Shown piece by piece: positions 31,685 through 43,385 of a stretch of DNA of 64,000 nt. The notes beneath the pieces were generated by a model that made no database searches, was not told where the DNA came from, and saw only the letters and a list, made by a program, of their open reading frames with translations. Origin of the DNA: Gambelia wislizenii (Eukaryota; Chordata; Lepidosauria; Squamata; Crotaphytidae); assembly GCA_030847615.1 (NCBI GenBank), contig JAUMIR010000014.1, positions 11,632,501 through 11,696,500 of the forward strand, given 5' to 3'. Position numbers and translations under genes: made by a program. Every line of letters begins with the position of its first letter. The first letter of the stretch is position 1.

Positions 31685-32330
31685 AATCATAAATCATAGA
31701 ATCACAGAATTGGAAGAGACCACAAGGGCCACCCAGTCCACCCCCTTGCCATGCAGGAATACACAATCAAATCATTCCCAACAGATGGCCACCCAGCCTC
31801 TTTTTAAAAATTTCCAGAGAAGGAGACTCCACCACACTCCCAGGCAGTGCATTCAATAGAATCATAGAGTTGGAAGAGACCACAAGGGCCATCCGGTCCA
31901 ACCCCCTGCCATGCAGGAATACACAATCAAAGCATTCCTGACAGATGGCCATCCAGCCTCTGCTTAAAAACCTCCAGAGAAGGAGACTCCACCATACTCC
32001 CAGGCAGTGCATTCCACTTCCAAACAGCTCTTACTGTCAGGAAGTTGTTAATGTTTAGGTAGAATCTATTTTCCCGGAGTTTGAGTCCATTGCTCTGTGT
32101 CCTAGTTTCTGGAGCAGCAGAAAGCAAGCTTACTCCATCCTCAGTATGGCATCCCTTCAAAGATTTAAACATGGCTATCATGTCACCTGTCAACATTCTC
32201 TTCTCCAGACTAAACATGCCCAGCTCCCTAAGTCGCTCCTCATAGGGTATTGTTTCCAGAGCTCCCACCATCCTGGTCTCCCTCCTTTGGACACATTCCA
32301 CCTTCTCAATATCCTTCTTGCAAAGGTAGC
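31685..32330 (-). mobile_element. CR1 LINE 3' part with duplicated 3' end
   Basis: A 3' terminal segment (31685-31854) is followed directly by a longer copy (31855-32330) beginning with the same sequence; both are minus strand. Confidence 0.85.
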
Positions 32331-32559
32331 CATGGTTTCTTGATGGGAGCCCCTTCACCTGTAAAGGGGTCTTTTTCTTGTCCTACTTCCTTCTGCTTTA
32401 CATCTTTTGGTGGACTTGTCAGAGTGAAAACTAGAGAGGGCACCTGGCCCTTTAATGGGGAGTAGGAAATTTCAGTAGATGTTGCTTGTCAGGCATCCTA
32501 ACAGTTAACAAGCAACCCTCGCTGAATTCCCCTTTTCTGCATATCCATTAGAGATACGG

Positions 32560-33175
32560 GAGTCTTGGGAGACTGCAGCAGGTCCAAAGATCTACAGCTA
32601 GTTTGTGAACTAGGTGGGTACAAGGAGCACGCAATTCCTTTGTTGCAACAGTTCTGCTGGCTCCCGGTCCATTTCCAGGCAGTATTCAAAGCGCTGGTAA
32701 TGACATATAAAGCTCTGTGTGCCTCAGGTCCTGACTATCTGGCAGACTGTGTTTTCCCATACAAACCTGTGTTTTGAGATCTTCTGCAGAGCCCCCCTTT
32801 TCTGTCCCCCTATGTTCACAGGTACATTTGGAGAGAATGCAGGAGAAGGCCTTCTCCATGGTTGCCCCCAGGCTCTGGGACTTCCTTCCCAGAGAGGCTA
32901 GACTGGCACCTTCTTTACCATCTTTCCACAGGCAGGTAAAACCCTTCTGGTATGCCTTTGATGGCAGTTTTTAAAGGAGAAATAGGCCTGTATAATGTCC
33001 TGGGTTTTTATTTGTGTTATTTTCATGGTTTGGGTTTTTAACTGATTTTTAACTTTGTGACGGTTAGAATAGCGTTTGAACTTTTGTCTCCTGTGAATTG
33101 TTAACTATGCTTGGTTTAATTGTTGCAAGCGGCCTTGAGTCCCATACTGGGAAAAAGGCTGGATAACAATCACAT
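32560..33175 (+). mobile_element. L2-type LINE, 3' end
   Basis: Reads LLQQFCWLPVHFQAVFKALVMTYKALCASGPDYLADCV and, after a frame break, PRLWDFLPREARLAPSLPSFHRQVK, the C-terminal region of L2-type ORF2. It is followed by a 3' tail with CCCATACTGGGAAAAAGGC. Confidence 0.75.
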
Positions 33176-33462
33176 TCATTCGGGAGCCTGTTTTCACACT
33201 AGCAACCCTATCAGTGAATCACATCATGATACGTCCAGAGTACAACAGCCTTGGTTTAGTCAGCTTAGTTTCTATGGAGCGTTCAGGCCGAATTTGTTCT
33301 AGGATTCATTTATTTTGGGGTGTAACAGGGGGACCAAAAAGAGCATTGTCTCAAAAATAAAACTTCACCTCCGAACCCCCCAAAATCTTCCTTTCATTAA
33401 GTGAAAACATCAGTTTAGCATTTAGAAATATAGGCCTCCAAAGAAAAGGGGCAGGCAAAGTG
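33176..33462. other. No gene or clear element seen
   Basis: Unassigned intergenic sequence. Confidence 0.35.
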
Positions 33463-33690
33463 ATGAGTGTGGTGTAGTGGTTTGAGCATTGGACTACAAC
33501 TCTGGAGACCAGAGTTCAAATCCCTGCTCAGCATGGAAAGCCACTGGGTGACCTTGGGCAAGTCACACTCTCTCAGCCTTAGAGGGAGGCAAAGGCAACC
33601 CCACCCCTTGGAACACATCTTGCTAAGAAAGCTCCATGATAAGGTTGCCTGTCCTTAATTTGGAAACAACCTGAAGGTACACAATCACAA
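33463..33690 (+). mobile_element. tRNA-headed CORE-SINE
   Basis: GTGTGGTGTAGTGGTTTGAGC, B-box GAGTTCAAATCCC, CORE segment GTGACCTTGGGCAAGTCAC, degenerate tail. Confidence 0.8.
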
Positions 33691-33934
33691 CAATAAAAAA
33701 GTGACAAAGGGAATGTATACACAGCAAATAGAAGAGCTTGAGGTCTGAAAGATTTGCAGTGTCTTGCTCTCTACAGTGCTAGAAATCATGGGATCTGAAG
33801 AAAGAATTCATGGGGAAGGACAGAATTGTTATGGGGGGAACAATGCCCTCATTTGCCCTCCTGTAGAAACATCCCCACCCTTCCCAGCATGAGAAAGGAA
33901 AGGAATTGGCAAGCAACATTACTAAACAATCCAC

Positions 33935-34132
33935 CTTTTCACACTACAGAATTATAGCACTGCAATTTCACCATAAATACCCTGGATCCATCCTATGAGA
34001 ATCCTATTTACAATTCTCATCCCAAAAGCTCTAGTGTCTCACAAAACTACAAATCCCAGGATTCTATAGGGTGCAGCCAGGGCAGTCAAAGTGGCATTAT
34101 AGTGTTTGTTATAAACAGGTTGTGTTAAAGGT
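33935..34132. mobile_element. Family H MITE, uninterrupted
   Basis: TTCACACTACAGAATTATAG start; interior CTACAAATCCCAGGATTC. It shows the empty form of the TA site that carries insertions at 51.5 and 62.3 kb. Confidence 0.65.
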
Positions 34133-34294
34133 CCCCATGTCAATAAATATTGCTTTGTGGATGAAGGGTGTGTACGAGAAAATTTTGGAAGTCAATGTAA
34201 AAGTTAACCATTCATTGATACAGTAACAGTTTCCAGTTACTTTGAAAGGCTACTTTTAAGGGCACTTTTTAAAAAGAAGCATTTTAAGAGAGTA

Positions 34295-35123
34295 CAGTTG
34301 TCCCTTGACATTCGCGGGGGTTAGGTTCCACGGACCCCCGCGAATGTCAAAAAACCGCGAATATTGATTGCCCTCCCCCCACCCTCCCCGGGGCCTTCAC
34401 GGAGCCTTCCAAGGCTCCGTGAAGGCCTCCGCGGCCTCCCCCCACCCTCCCCAGGCCTTCACGAAGCCTTCCAAGGCTCCGTGAAGGCCTCCCCCCCATC
34501 CTCCCCCTCCCTCCGTGAAGGCCTCAAGGCCTCCGCGGCCTCCCCCCACCCTCCCCAGGCCTTCATGGAGCCTTCCAAGGCTCCGTGAAGGCCTCCCCCC
34601 GTCCTCCCCGGGGCCTTCACGGAGCCTTCGAAGGCTCCGTGAAGGCCTCCCCGGCCTCCCCCCACCCCCCCAAGCCTTCACGGAGCCTTCCAAGGCTCCG
34701 TGAAGGCCTCCCCCCATCCTCCCCCCTCCCTCCCCAGGGCCTTCACGGAGCCTTCGAAGGCTCCGTGAAGGCCTCCGCGGCCTCCCCCCCACCCTCCCCA
34801 AGCCTTCACGGAGCCTTCCAAGACTCCGTGAAGGCCTCCCCCCATCCTCCCCCCTCCCTCCCCGGGGCCTTCACGGAGCCTTCGAAGGCTCCGTGAAGGC
34901 CTCCGCGGCCTCCCCCCACCCTCCCCAGGCCTTCACGGGGCCTCTGGAGGGTCTCCAAAGGCCCCGTGAACGCCTCCCTGGCCCTCCCCGCTCCTTCCCA
35001 GGGCTTTCAAGGGGCCTCCGGGGGCCCCTTTTTGCAGTTTTGGGGGGGCCTGGGGGGGCCCTCCCAAAACCGCGAATAATTAAAACCGCAAATGCTGAGT
35101 TCGCGAATGTGGAGGGGCAACTG
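34295..35123. mobile_element. TA-flanked MITE with an internal palindromic minisatellite
   Basis: Ends CAGTTGTCCCTTGACATTCG and CGAATGTGGAGGGGCAACTG are inverted repeats flanked by TA (34293-34294 and 35124-35125), Tigger type. Sub-terminal GCGGGGG/CCCCCGCGAATGTC adds a hairpin. About 34390-34990 is nine or ten units of roughly 50-65 bases, each with a near-perfect palindrome: CCTTCACGGAGCCTT, a short spacer, then AAGGCTCCGTGAAGG. Long proline- or glycine-rich frames here are artefacts of the repeat. Confidence 0.85.
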
Positions 35124-35125
35124 TA

Positions 35126-35661
35126 TTCAAGTTCACAGCCATTCTCTTCATCACCTTCTAGACCTCCAAAGGTAACAAGATAGCAATGGAAGCAAATAAT
35201 GCAACAAACTAACTCTGAGAAATACATTGTTGTTGTTATCATCGGCAAACACCCTAATTAGTAACAGAGCAAGTTGTTTTTGGAAAGAAAACTTTCCAAG
35301 GACTCTCACTTTCTGCATTCAGTTCTACCCTGATTCTACCCCAAAACCAAAATGCATGCTTGAATTCTCTGTCTCTCTTCCTCTCTTCCTCTTCTTCTTG
35401 CATCTCTAAGGGTGTGACTACACCAGGGTGATGGTGGTGGTAAAAATCTAGTTGGTACTGTATTTGGACTACTTTGGCCCGGAGCTATGCTGCATGAAAC
35501 TTGGACTATTCTGTCCTGGATTTCAGTGCCACACCTGCCAAAGCCTGAATCTGTGTTGGGTTTTCACTTGTTACTCACACATCACTCTGTGCTCCGTGAA
35601 AAGCAAACTGCCAGCAGGAGTTGCCCGGTCTGAGGGCATAACGGGCAGCTTACTCACAAGT
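35126..35661. other. No gene or clear element seen
   Basis: Unassigned intergenic sequence. Confidence 0.35.
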
Positions 35662-35892
35662 ACAGTTGTCCCTTCATATTTGCTGGGGTTTGGTTCCAAG
35701 ACCGTGGATACCAAAATCCATGAATACTCAAGTCCCATTATATGCAATGGCATAGCAAAATGGTGTCACCTTATATAAGATGGCAAAATCAAGGTTTGCT
35801 TTTTGGATTATTATTTTTTTAAGAACATTTTCAAGCTGTGAATACTTAAATTTGTGGATACCAAATCCGTGGATACAGAGGGACAACTTTAC
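35662..35892. mobile_element. Tigger-like MITE (type 1)
   Basis: ACAGTTGTCCCTTCATATTT and CAGAGGGACAACTTTA ends. Confidence 0.85.
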
Positions 35893-36274
35893 TTGTTTAC
35901 AATCTCCCCTCCGAGCTCCAGGAAAAAAAAAGTGCCAATGGCAGCCACCCAATCTAAAGGCAGAATGGGGGCTTACTCATGAGTAATCCACCTGTTCTGT
36001 CCTCAGAGCAACTCCCGCTGGCAGTTTTTTCCCCATTGCTCAGAGAGCCGAGAACCCCCTCTGAATTTATTTATTTATTAGATTTATATCCTGCCTTTCT
36101 CCCATGATGGGATCCAAGGTGACTTACAATCATTAAATATACAGCTAAAAACATCGTAAGTACAAAAGTTAAAAAAGAACTAAATTAAATTATCATTGTT
36201 AAAATATAATTGAAACATAGATTTTCCTTGGGTTTTTCCCAGGCTGTGAGGTCGTGTTCTGGAATAGTTTCTTT

Positions 36275-36316
36275 CTGAAGTTTCACCTGCATCTGTGGCT
36301 GGCATCTTCAGAGAAT
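36275..36316 (-). ncRNA. Hammerhead-ribozyme-like motif, inverted terminal module
   Basis: On the minus strand: TTCT, CTGAAGA (36305-36311), the same hairpin, GAAA (36281-36284), CTTC, AGAA. It is an inverted copy of the motif at the other end of the element. Confidence 0.55.
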
Positions 36317-36399
36317 GGTTGGGTAGGAGTGAAAACAATGCCTTGATCAAGAACTCATCAATTCAGCCAATCATACACCAGAATCTATGCAGATCAGAG

Positions 36400-37230
36400 G
36401 CTCCCCTACCAAGACTATATGGACTTCCCAAGATCCACAAGGATTCCATTCTGCTCTGACCCATAGTGAGCACCATTGGATCCCCTACGTATGACTTGGC
36501 CAAGTTTCTGGCCACACAATTACAAACCCACATAGGACAAACCCCTCACTACATCAAAGACTCAGCTCACTTCACAGAAAGAATCAACAACATCGAACTG
36601 AAACCTGGAGACAGATTGATCAGTTTTGATGTTGCCTCCTTGTTCCCCAAAGTCCCCATAATGGACACCATGGCACTCATACAACAAATATTTCCTGAGG
36701 ACATCACAGCCTTGTTCAAACACTGCCTCACCACAAGCTACTTCCATGAATTCTATGAACAGATTGATGGGGTAGCCACGGGCAGCCCCCTGAGCCCGGT
36801 GACAGCAAACTTTTACATGGAACATTTTGAAAAGCAAGCCCTGGAAACAGCACCAAAAAAGCCCACAACATGGTTCCGATATGTGGATGACACTGTCACC
36901 ATTTGGAACCATGGAGAAGAAGATTTGGTCTCATTCCTGAATCACCTGGACAGCATCCACCCAAATATCCAATTCACGATGGAAAAAGAGAAGGAAGGAA
37001 CACTGACATTCTTAGATGTCCTAGTCATCCACAAACCAAACCAATCGTTGGGCCACAAGGTATACAGAAAACCCACACACACGGACAGATACCTACACAA
37101 GAACTCCAATCATCACCCAGGACAAAAAAGATGCACAATAAAAAAAATTAGTAGACCGTGCAAAAGGGATCTGCGAACCCCACTACCTGGAGGACAAACT
37201 GAGGCACCTAAACTGGGCCCTACAGGCTAA
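36400..37230 (+). pseudogene. Penelope-like reverse transcriptase, broken
   Basis: The first open part reads LYGLPKIHKDS, then a stop where PLRPIVS is expected (an arginine-to-stop change of CpG type). It continues for 254 codons: STIGSPTYDLAKFLATQLQ, LISFDVASLF (RT motif A), GVATGSPLSPVTANFYME (motif B), WFRYVDDTVTIW (motif C with the YVDD catalytic aspartates), and FLDVLVIHKPN...VYRKPTHTDRYLHKNSNHHPGQKR. The last block is the Penelope signature. The N-terminal part of the RT is missing and a frameshift follows near 37140-37230. Confidence 0.9.
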
Positions 37231-37419
37231 TGGTTACTCCCGATCAGACATCACAAGAGCAGCCAGACCCAGAAAAAAACACAGGAATGAAGAAGAAAAA
37301 CAGCCACCCAAAGGGAAGGCATTTTTACCATACATCAAAGGAGTTACAGACAGAATAGGGAAAGTGATGAGGAAACACAACCTCCAAACAATCTATAGGC
37401 CAACCAAAAAATCCAAGAA

Positions 37420-37734
37420 ATGCTACGCTCAGTGAAGGACAAAAGAGATCCTCTCACAGCTGCAAGAGTTTACCGCATACCATGCAGTTGTGGACAAGTT
37501 TACATAGGGACCACAAAATGCAGTGTGCAAACACGAATCAAGGAACCTGAGAGACATTGCAGACTGGGCCAGCCAGAAAAATCAGCAGTAGCAGAACATG
37601 TTATATACCAACCTAGCCACCTATTTGAAAACACTGACCAGGCCAACAATTATCTTGTCAGAATGCACAGAGGAGCTATTGAAATCCACAAACACCTGGA
37701 CAACTTCAGCTGGAAAGAAGAAACCCAGTTTTGA
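37420..37734 (+). pseudogene. GIY-YIG endonuclease part of the Penelope-like element
   Basis: Reads AARVYRIPCSCGQVYIGTTKCSVQTRIKEPERHC...SAVAEHVIYQPSHLFENTDQ...RGAIEIHKHLDNFSWKEETQF. VYRIPC...VYIG is the GIY-YIG core; SAVAEH corresponds to the conserved histidine region. It is separated from the RT frame by about 190 bases with shifts of frame, so the polyprotein is broken. Confidence 0.88.
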
Positions 37735-37944
37735 AATACAATAGAATCAAAACTCAACACTTACAAAAGAATTTCACCCAGAGACAAGAGGATTCCCAGC
37801 AGATCATGGCCCATCAACCAACCATCAGCCAAACAGACATGAGCCTTGCATTTCTATACCCAGAAACTAATCATTCAATTACACAAATTTACACATACTC
37901 CCCAACAGGGAGTATATAAACTCCACACACACACCTTCCAAACC

Positions 37945-37990
37945 ATTCTCTGAGGATGCCAGCCACAGATGCAGGCGAAATGTCAGAAAG
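37945..37990 (+). ncRNA. Hammerhead-ribozyme-like motif in the Penelope terminal module
   Basis: TTCT, then CTGAGGA (37950-37956), a GCC/GGC-closed hairpin, GAAA (37977-37980), TGTC and AGAA. This matches the hammerhead core order, with TTCT pairing AGAA as stem I. Stem III is minimal, as known for Penelope hammerheads. Confidence 0.6.
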
Positions 37991-38460
37991 AAACTATTTC
38001 AGAACACGGCCTCACAGCCTGGAAAAGACCCATAGAAAATCTATGGATGCTGGCCATGAAAGCTTTCAACTTCACATAATTGAAACAAATGAATTAAAAG
38101 CATAACAACATAAAAATACAACAATGAAAGCAGCACAGTTACAAATTATGTTTCAAAGGCCTGCCTAAATAAAAACATCTTCAACTGCCAACGAAAAGAG
38201 AGCAGGGAAGTGGCCAACCAGACCTCCTGTGGAAGGGAGTTCCACAGACTGGGAGGAGCCACAGAGAAGCCAGAATGGGTGGCTAGCCTCACAATGTTGT
38301 TCACATGGCAGTTTTCTCCAGAGTTTCCAACAAACTCCAGAGAAAATTGTGAGTTTTCTAAATCCCGGATTAAGGGCGTATTCCCTGAGTCTGGTGCAGA
38401 TAGAGCCCTACAGCATGTGTCACTATCACACCAGATTAAGGGGAAACCATGTGGCATTAT

Positions 38461-39036
38461 TGGGCTGGATTCAGAAGAGATTTGGGGTTTGTGGCTGGCA
38501 TAGTCAAGCCCTAAGGTAGTCCTGCTCCCCTGCCCCTGGGAATTTTATTTTAATTCACAAATGTCCCATCTATAATAAAACAGAGGCTTCAAAGTACCAC
38601 AAAACCTTGAGGCCTTCCTCCTCTCCATCTCTCCTCCCCCACCACCTTCCAGCATTCATTGCCCTCTGCTGTCAGGTTCCCAAGGGAAAGTTACCCATTT
38701 TGGACTACAACTCTCAGAAGCCCCCAATGACTGGAGATTCTGGGATGTGTCATTCAAAGAAGTGACTTTCCCAGGCTCTGTGCTGCTTCACAGCCCTGAA
38801 AGCCAAGTCCAACAAAGGAGAACCAGTTCCTTTCAAGCACAGCTGGTGTTTTCAAAGGTTTTCCTTCCCCCCAAAACAAACAGCCATGTGATGTACACAG
38901 TTCCCTGCTCACATTTTTTTTTTATTTACAGAATGACCCTGCAAATTAGACTGAGCTGAGAGATGGTGGTTGGTCCAAAGACAAATAGTTTTTATGACTG
39001 AGATGGGATTGAACACAGGTCTCTCTAGGCTCCACT
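38461..39036. other. No gene or clear element seen
   Basis: Unassigned, with a short CTACAACTCTCAGAAGCCCC segment of hAT-MITE type near 38704-38750. Confidence 0.35.
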
Positions 39037-39640
39037 CATAGAATCATATAGAGTTGGAAGAGACTAGTACAAGGGCCATCCAGTCCAACCCCCTGCCATG
39101 CAGGAATACACAATCAAAGCACTCCCAACAGATGGCCATCCAGCCTCTGTTTAAAAACCTCCAAAGGAGGAGAGACTACTACGTCTTCCACTTGTGCAGC
39201 ATATTCCACTTCTGAATAGCTCTTACTGTCAAGAAGTTCTGCCTAATGTTGAGGTGGAATCTCTGTTCCTGGAGCTTGCATCCATTGCTCCGTGTTCCAG
39301 TCTCTGGAGCAGCAGAAAACAAGCTTGCTCCATCCTCAGTATAACATCCTTTCAAATATTTAAACATGGCTATTGTATCACCTCCTAACCTTCTCTTCTC
39401 CAGGCTAAACATGCCCAGCTCCCTAAGCCACTCCTCATAGGGTATGGCTTCCAGATCTTTAACCATTGTGGTCATCCTCCTCTGGACACTTTCCAGCTTG
39501 TCCATATCCTTCTTGAATTGTAGTGCCCAGAACTGGACACAGTATTCCAGGTGAGGCCTGACCAAAGCAGAATAGAGTGGCACTATTACATTCCTCGATC
39601 TAGACACTATACTCCTAACTGATGCAACCTAGAATTGAAT
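39037..39640 (-). mobile_element. CR1 LINE, 3' part
   Basis: Minus strand reads [43 protein letters not shown]..., one of the longest CR1 pieces here; the 3' end is at the low coordinate. Confidence 0.9.
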
Positions 39641-40164
39641 TGGCTTTTTTAGCTGCCACATCTGCTGGTGGAATTCCTTATTGGGGCATCTGGTTGCCCA
39701 CAATGGGAACAAGGTTGCCAGACTAGGCAGGCCTTTAGTCTGGCTCAGCATGACTCTTCGTATGATCTTAGGTTAAGTAGAAAGCACGTGCATAAATGAA
39801 CAGATTAATCTAGTTGTTGTCCTCCTTGGCTGTACCAGCTTCTCTTCCTTTTGGTCTCTTTTCTGTGGGCTGTCCCAGGACTCTCCTCTACAGCTCAGCT
39901 CTAACACTTCCCTTTTCTTTCTGCCGTCTTTGCTATTTCACAATCTAGCAAGAGCCAATCTTCTCCTAATGGCAGGCCTGACCCTGACCCTGCATTTGAT
40001 TCGGTAAGACAGTGGCCCCACACAACAAATACGTGGGGGGGGGGGCAGCCAGAGGTTGGTGAAAAGCTCCATGTTCTTCAGCCCTTTCTACACAAACCAG
40101 TGGCCTTCAGGTGTGGTGCAGTCCATTGTCCCATCATTAGCATTTCAAGAATGATCCAGATGCC

Positions 40165-40580
40165 AGTCACAGGACCAGGAGGGACCACAAAGGCCATCTA
40201 GTCTACACCTGCCATGAAGGCACACACAACTGGAGAACTCTCAAAAGATGCCCATCCATCCTCTACTTAAAAGACCTCTAAGAAAATTCCACCACCCTCC
40301 AGAGACGTCTGTTCGACAGTATTTACAGTCAAGAACTTCTTCCTAATGTTTATGAGAAACCATTTTTATTGTTGTTTGAGTCCTTTGGTTCACATCTTAG
40401 TCTTTGGAGCAGCAGAATGCAAGTTGACTCCATCTTCTATATGATGGCTACCATGTGACATCTCAATCTTCTCTTCTCCAAGCTAAGCATACCCAGTTCT
40501 GTAAGCCCTTGCTTATATACTCGTAGCTTCATTTCCAGACATTTTACTATCTTGGTTGACCTCCTCTGAACACAGTGAAG
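40165..40580 (-). mobile_element. Old, strongly diverged CR1 fragment
   Basis: Shows CATCTAGTCTACACCTGCC and CTTCCTAATGTTTATGAG segments with many changes and deletions. Confidence 0.55.
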
Positions 40581-40939
40581 CAGAACTTTGTACGTAACAC
40601 GGGGAAGGAGGGCACCTATTCCTTTTCAGCACAGGCAGAGCAGTGTCTTGGGTCAGCAGTGGCAGATGCGACGAGGAATAGTTTGCCCTTAAAGAGAAAA
40701 ATCTTGCCCACACTTGCTGGTGGCTCAGAGTTGTTTACAATTCTATGATTCTAAGAATAAGCTTGTCGAACTATCTTTTGAGTTACTTCTTAAACATTTC
40801 TTTAGAGGCGATGCTATTTTGGGCAATGTGTTAGCTACCTTGCCTTACATGGGTTTATCTCTGCAACAGATAGTTTCAAAGTTGCCTCAAACTGAAAAAA
40901 ACATAGCAGGTTAATTTTCAGATAAAGCAGAGAGATAAA

Positions 40940-41183
40940 TACAGTCGGACCCCTGTATCTGCGGAACCAATATCCGTGATTTCCATTATCCATGGGACAC
41001 AAAAAGAGGGACACATACCATAGAAAGGTGTCCTCTCTAGACATTTTCTAGATACCCAAGGCAACTCTATGGTATTTTAAACTGAAAGTCCCATTATTTT
41101 AATGGCATTTGCTGTTATCTGTGGTTTCTGGTATCTGCAGTAAGTCCAGGAACCAAAGCCCTGCAGATATGGGGTGCGGCTGT
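40940..41183. mobile_element. Tigger-like MITE (type 2), good copy
   Basis: ACAGTCGGACCCCTGTATCT and GATATGGGGTGCGGCTGTA ends; interior GTGTCCTCTCTAGACATTTT. Confidence 0.75.
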
Positions 41184-42503
41184 ACATAAGGGCTCAGAGT
41201 ATTGTTTTGCACACAGAAAACACACCCCTGTCATTCTTATTATGTCAAAAGAAGAAGAACATATTTATTCGCAGTAAAATATGTTTTTAAAGGTGCAGGG
41301 ATTTGTAACAAAATCACATAGTATTTATTTGCAAGAGAGTTGCCTCTGATGACATCTTGTAACTTCAGCAATTGGGAAAACACATGCATACGTCTCACAC
41401 TTTGGGGGAATGAGTGTATGTGTGGATCTAATTAGCAGCTAAAGTTTTGGTTTGTGGTCAAAAAATAGTTGCAAATGGATTCAGAATTTTCCCCAGCTAT
41501 AAACTAGCCATCCAACGACCCCCATCTCTTCTCTGGCCCCAGTTTAGGGTAGTGCAAAAGAAATCGAATGAAACCAACAACTACAAATAAATCAAGGAAT
41601 TTACATATTTTTTTCTCATTGTTACAATTCTTAATTTTTTTTCTTTTGCAAAATCAACTAAAATATATGTACAATATTCTCACTATAATAAAAAAAAATC
41701 CCTTCCTTTCTTATTCACAAATATATATGGTGGTGACAATTGAGTCAATAATTAATTACAAACAAATGCATTTCTGGGAGGGATTCTTACACTAGTAAAC
41801 AAAAGAACAGTCTTCTGTCCAGCCCAGTCTCACCCCACCTGTTTCTAACCAATTTTGTCCAGAATTTTATCAGGGAGGATGGCCAAAATGGCATTTCAGT
41901 GCAGAGGGAAATGCTGTTATCTGAAACAGGTTGATGGCTGGAGCAAGTGTGATTTCATGTTCTTAAAGAGACAAGGAACAGATTAGTATTTCTCTGTTGC
42001 CTCCAGCTTAGCCCCATATCTACTATACTTTTTCTTGGAAGTAAACCTCAGGGGTGCTTCTAAATGCAGCCTTTTATTTTGCAACCACAATGCCCCATTT
42101 GCAGAATGTTATGAATGACATCACAATCATATTGCAATCGGCCATGTGTTTTCCCAAACATTCCTCTGTGTGTGTGTCTGTGTGTGTGTTTCTAGGTGCC
42201 TCCTTAGTCACTGGTGGCTCATGTGGCTTCTAGGAACATCTTTCCTCAGCTTCAGCCCATAATGCAGCTCTAACTATTCTTAAGTTTGGACTAGCTGCTG
42301 GACTATCACTATTGGGGATCGGAGGCTAACAGTTTTGGCTTTTAGGTGCCCCCCTTGAAATGCATCTGTTCACTCAGGTTTTTCCTGAGGTATAACCATG
42401 CACATGGACTTACGATTGCTCTTATTATGACCTTTCCCCTTAGTTGTGCTGTTAAGATGAATTTTATGTTTGTATACCATCCTGATATTTTTGCATTCAG
42501 CAG
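41184..42503. other. AT-rich intergenic stretch, nothing recognised
   Basis: No coding similarity. A (GT)n run lies near 42168-42190. Confidence 0.4.
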
Positions 42504-42505
42504 TA

Positions 42506-42758
42506 CACTTGGACCCCTATATACATGGAACCAATATCCACTGTTTCAGTTAATTGTGGGACACATGCCATAGAGTCATGCGGGAAAATGCCTCTCTAGA
42601 CATCCTCTCTAGGCATCTTCTAGGTCCTCCAGCACAACTCTATGGTATATTTTTACCAGAAGCCTTTTATTTTAATAGGGTTCACTGTTATCTGGGGTTT
42701 CTTGTATCTGCAGTACATCCAGGAACCAACCCCCTGCAGATGTAGGGGTCCAACTATA
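42506..42758. mobile_element. Tigger-like MITE (type 2)
   Basis: ACACTTGGACCCCTATATAC and GTAGGGGTCCAACTATA ends, middle CATCCTCTCTAGGCATCTTC. Confidence 0.7.
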
Positions 42759-43244
42759 CATCAAAGTATACAAAGAATAGTACATTTTTGTTATACAACT
42801 TATCCACTGTTGTACGTGGATAAGTCCAGGCAACTGGATAATTGGCTAACTCCAGAATTCTGAGCTGCAACTGGATATTTTGGGACTGCTTAAAAGGAAA
42901 GCAAAATAAAGGAAAGCACTCTGCTCCTTGCAGTTCTTTCTTGGAAATTTCTATGCAACAGATGTCAATTGTATTGTCATTCCCTCTCCCCAGAGAACCT
43001 CCTGAGGATGGCTCAGGGTAGGCGAATGGATCATGTCTTTTGGAGAACTTTTGAGCACCTCATAAGCTACAGTCCCATAATGTAACTCCTCAACTATTTT
43101 GTCCTTGCATGGACAGACAAATAAACAATGTAGTTTTCTGCCTGCTGTGGGAGAGAACGAATGCTCCTCCATAGTTTTCTCTCCATATTTGACTATTCCA
43201 AAGTGTTGTGTAGGAATTATTCTGTGGATAAAATCGTGGGGCGG

Positions 43245-43385
43245 GAGATTTTTTTGTACAGAAAACTGTTTTCTGAGCAGAAAACAGTGTCTTCTGTGCA
43301 GGAAATCAATTTTCTGCACTGAAAAGTATTTCTTGTGTGCAAAACCCCACATTATTCTCTGCAGAATGAATTCCTGTGCAACTCT
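43245..43385. repeat. Short-palindrome repeat family, copy 2
   Basis: Alternates GAAAACTGTTTTCTG, CAGAAAACAGTG, TTCTGTGCAGGAAA, TTTTCTGCACTGAAAA; ends CTCTGCAGAATGAATTCC. Confidence 0.5.

Larger units (their letters stand above)
36218..38075 (+). mobile_element. Penelope-like element, 5'-truncated and decayed, with exact 12-bp target duplication
   Basis: ATAATTGAAACA at 36206-36217 is repeated exactly at 38076-38087. Inside are a minus-oriented terminal module, an RT segment, a GIY-YIG endonuclease segment and a plus-oriented terminal module. Penelope-like elements are known for exactly this RT plus GIY-YIG pair and for hammerhead motifs in their ends. The coding region is broken and the element cannot be autonomous. 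Confidence 0.9.
36061..38460 (-). mobile_element. L2-type LINE 3' end, split by a Penelope-like element
   Basis: The L2 parts are 36061-36217 (tail TGGATCCCATCATGGGAG, AAATAAATAAATAAA) and 38076-38460 (minus-strand PSLWNSLPQEVWLATSLLSFRWQLKMFLFRQAF, then stop). Removing the insert joins ORF end to 3' tail. Confidence 0.75.

Noticed and set aside
34364..34896. Overlapping proline- or glycine-rich frames with repeats such as PSRSLRRLREG
   Set aside because: They are translations of the palindromic minisatellite inside a MITE.
43245..43385. Possible CRISPR-like array
   Set aside because: Units are irregular palindromic variants without constant spacers, in a vertebrate nuclear genome.
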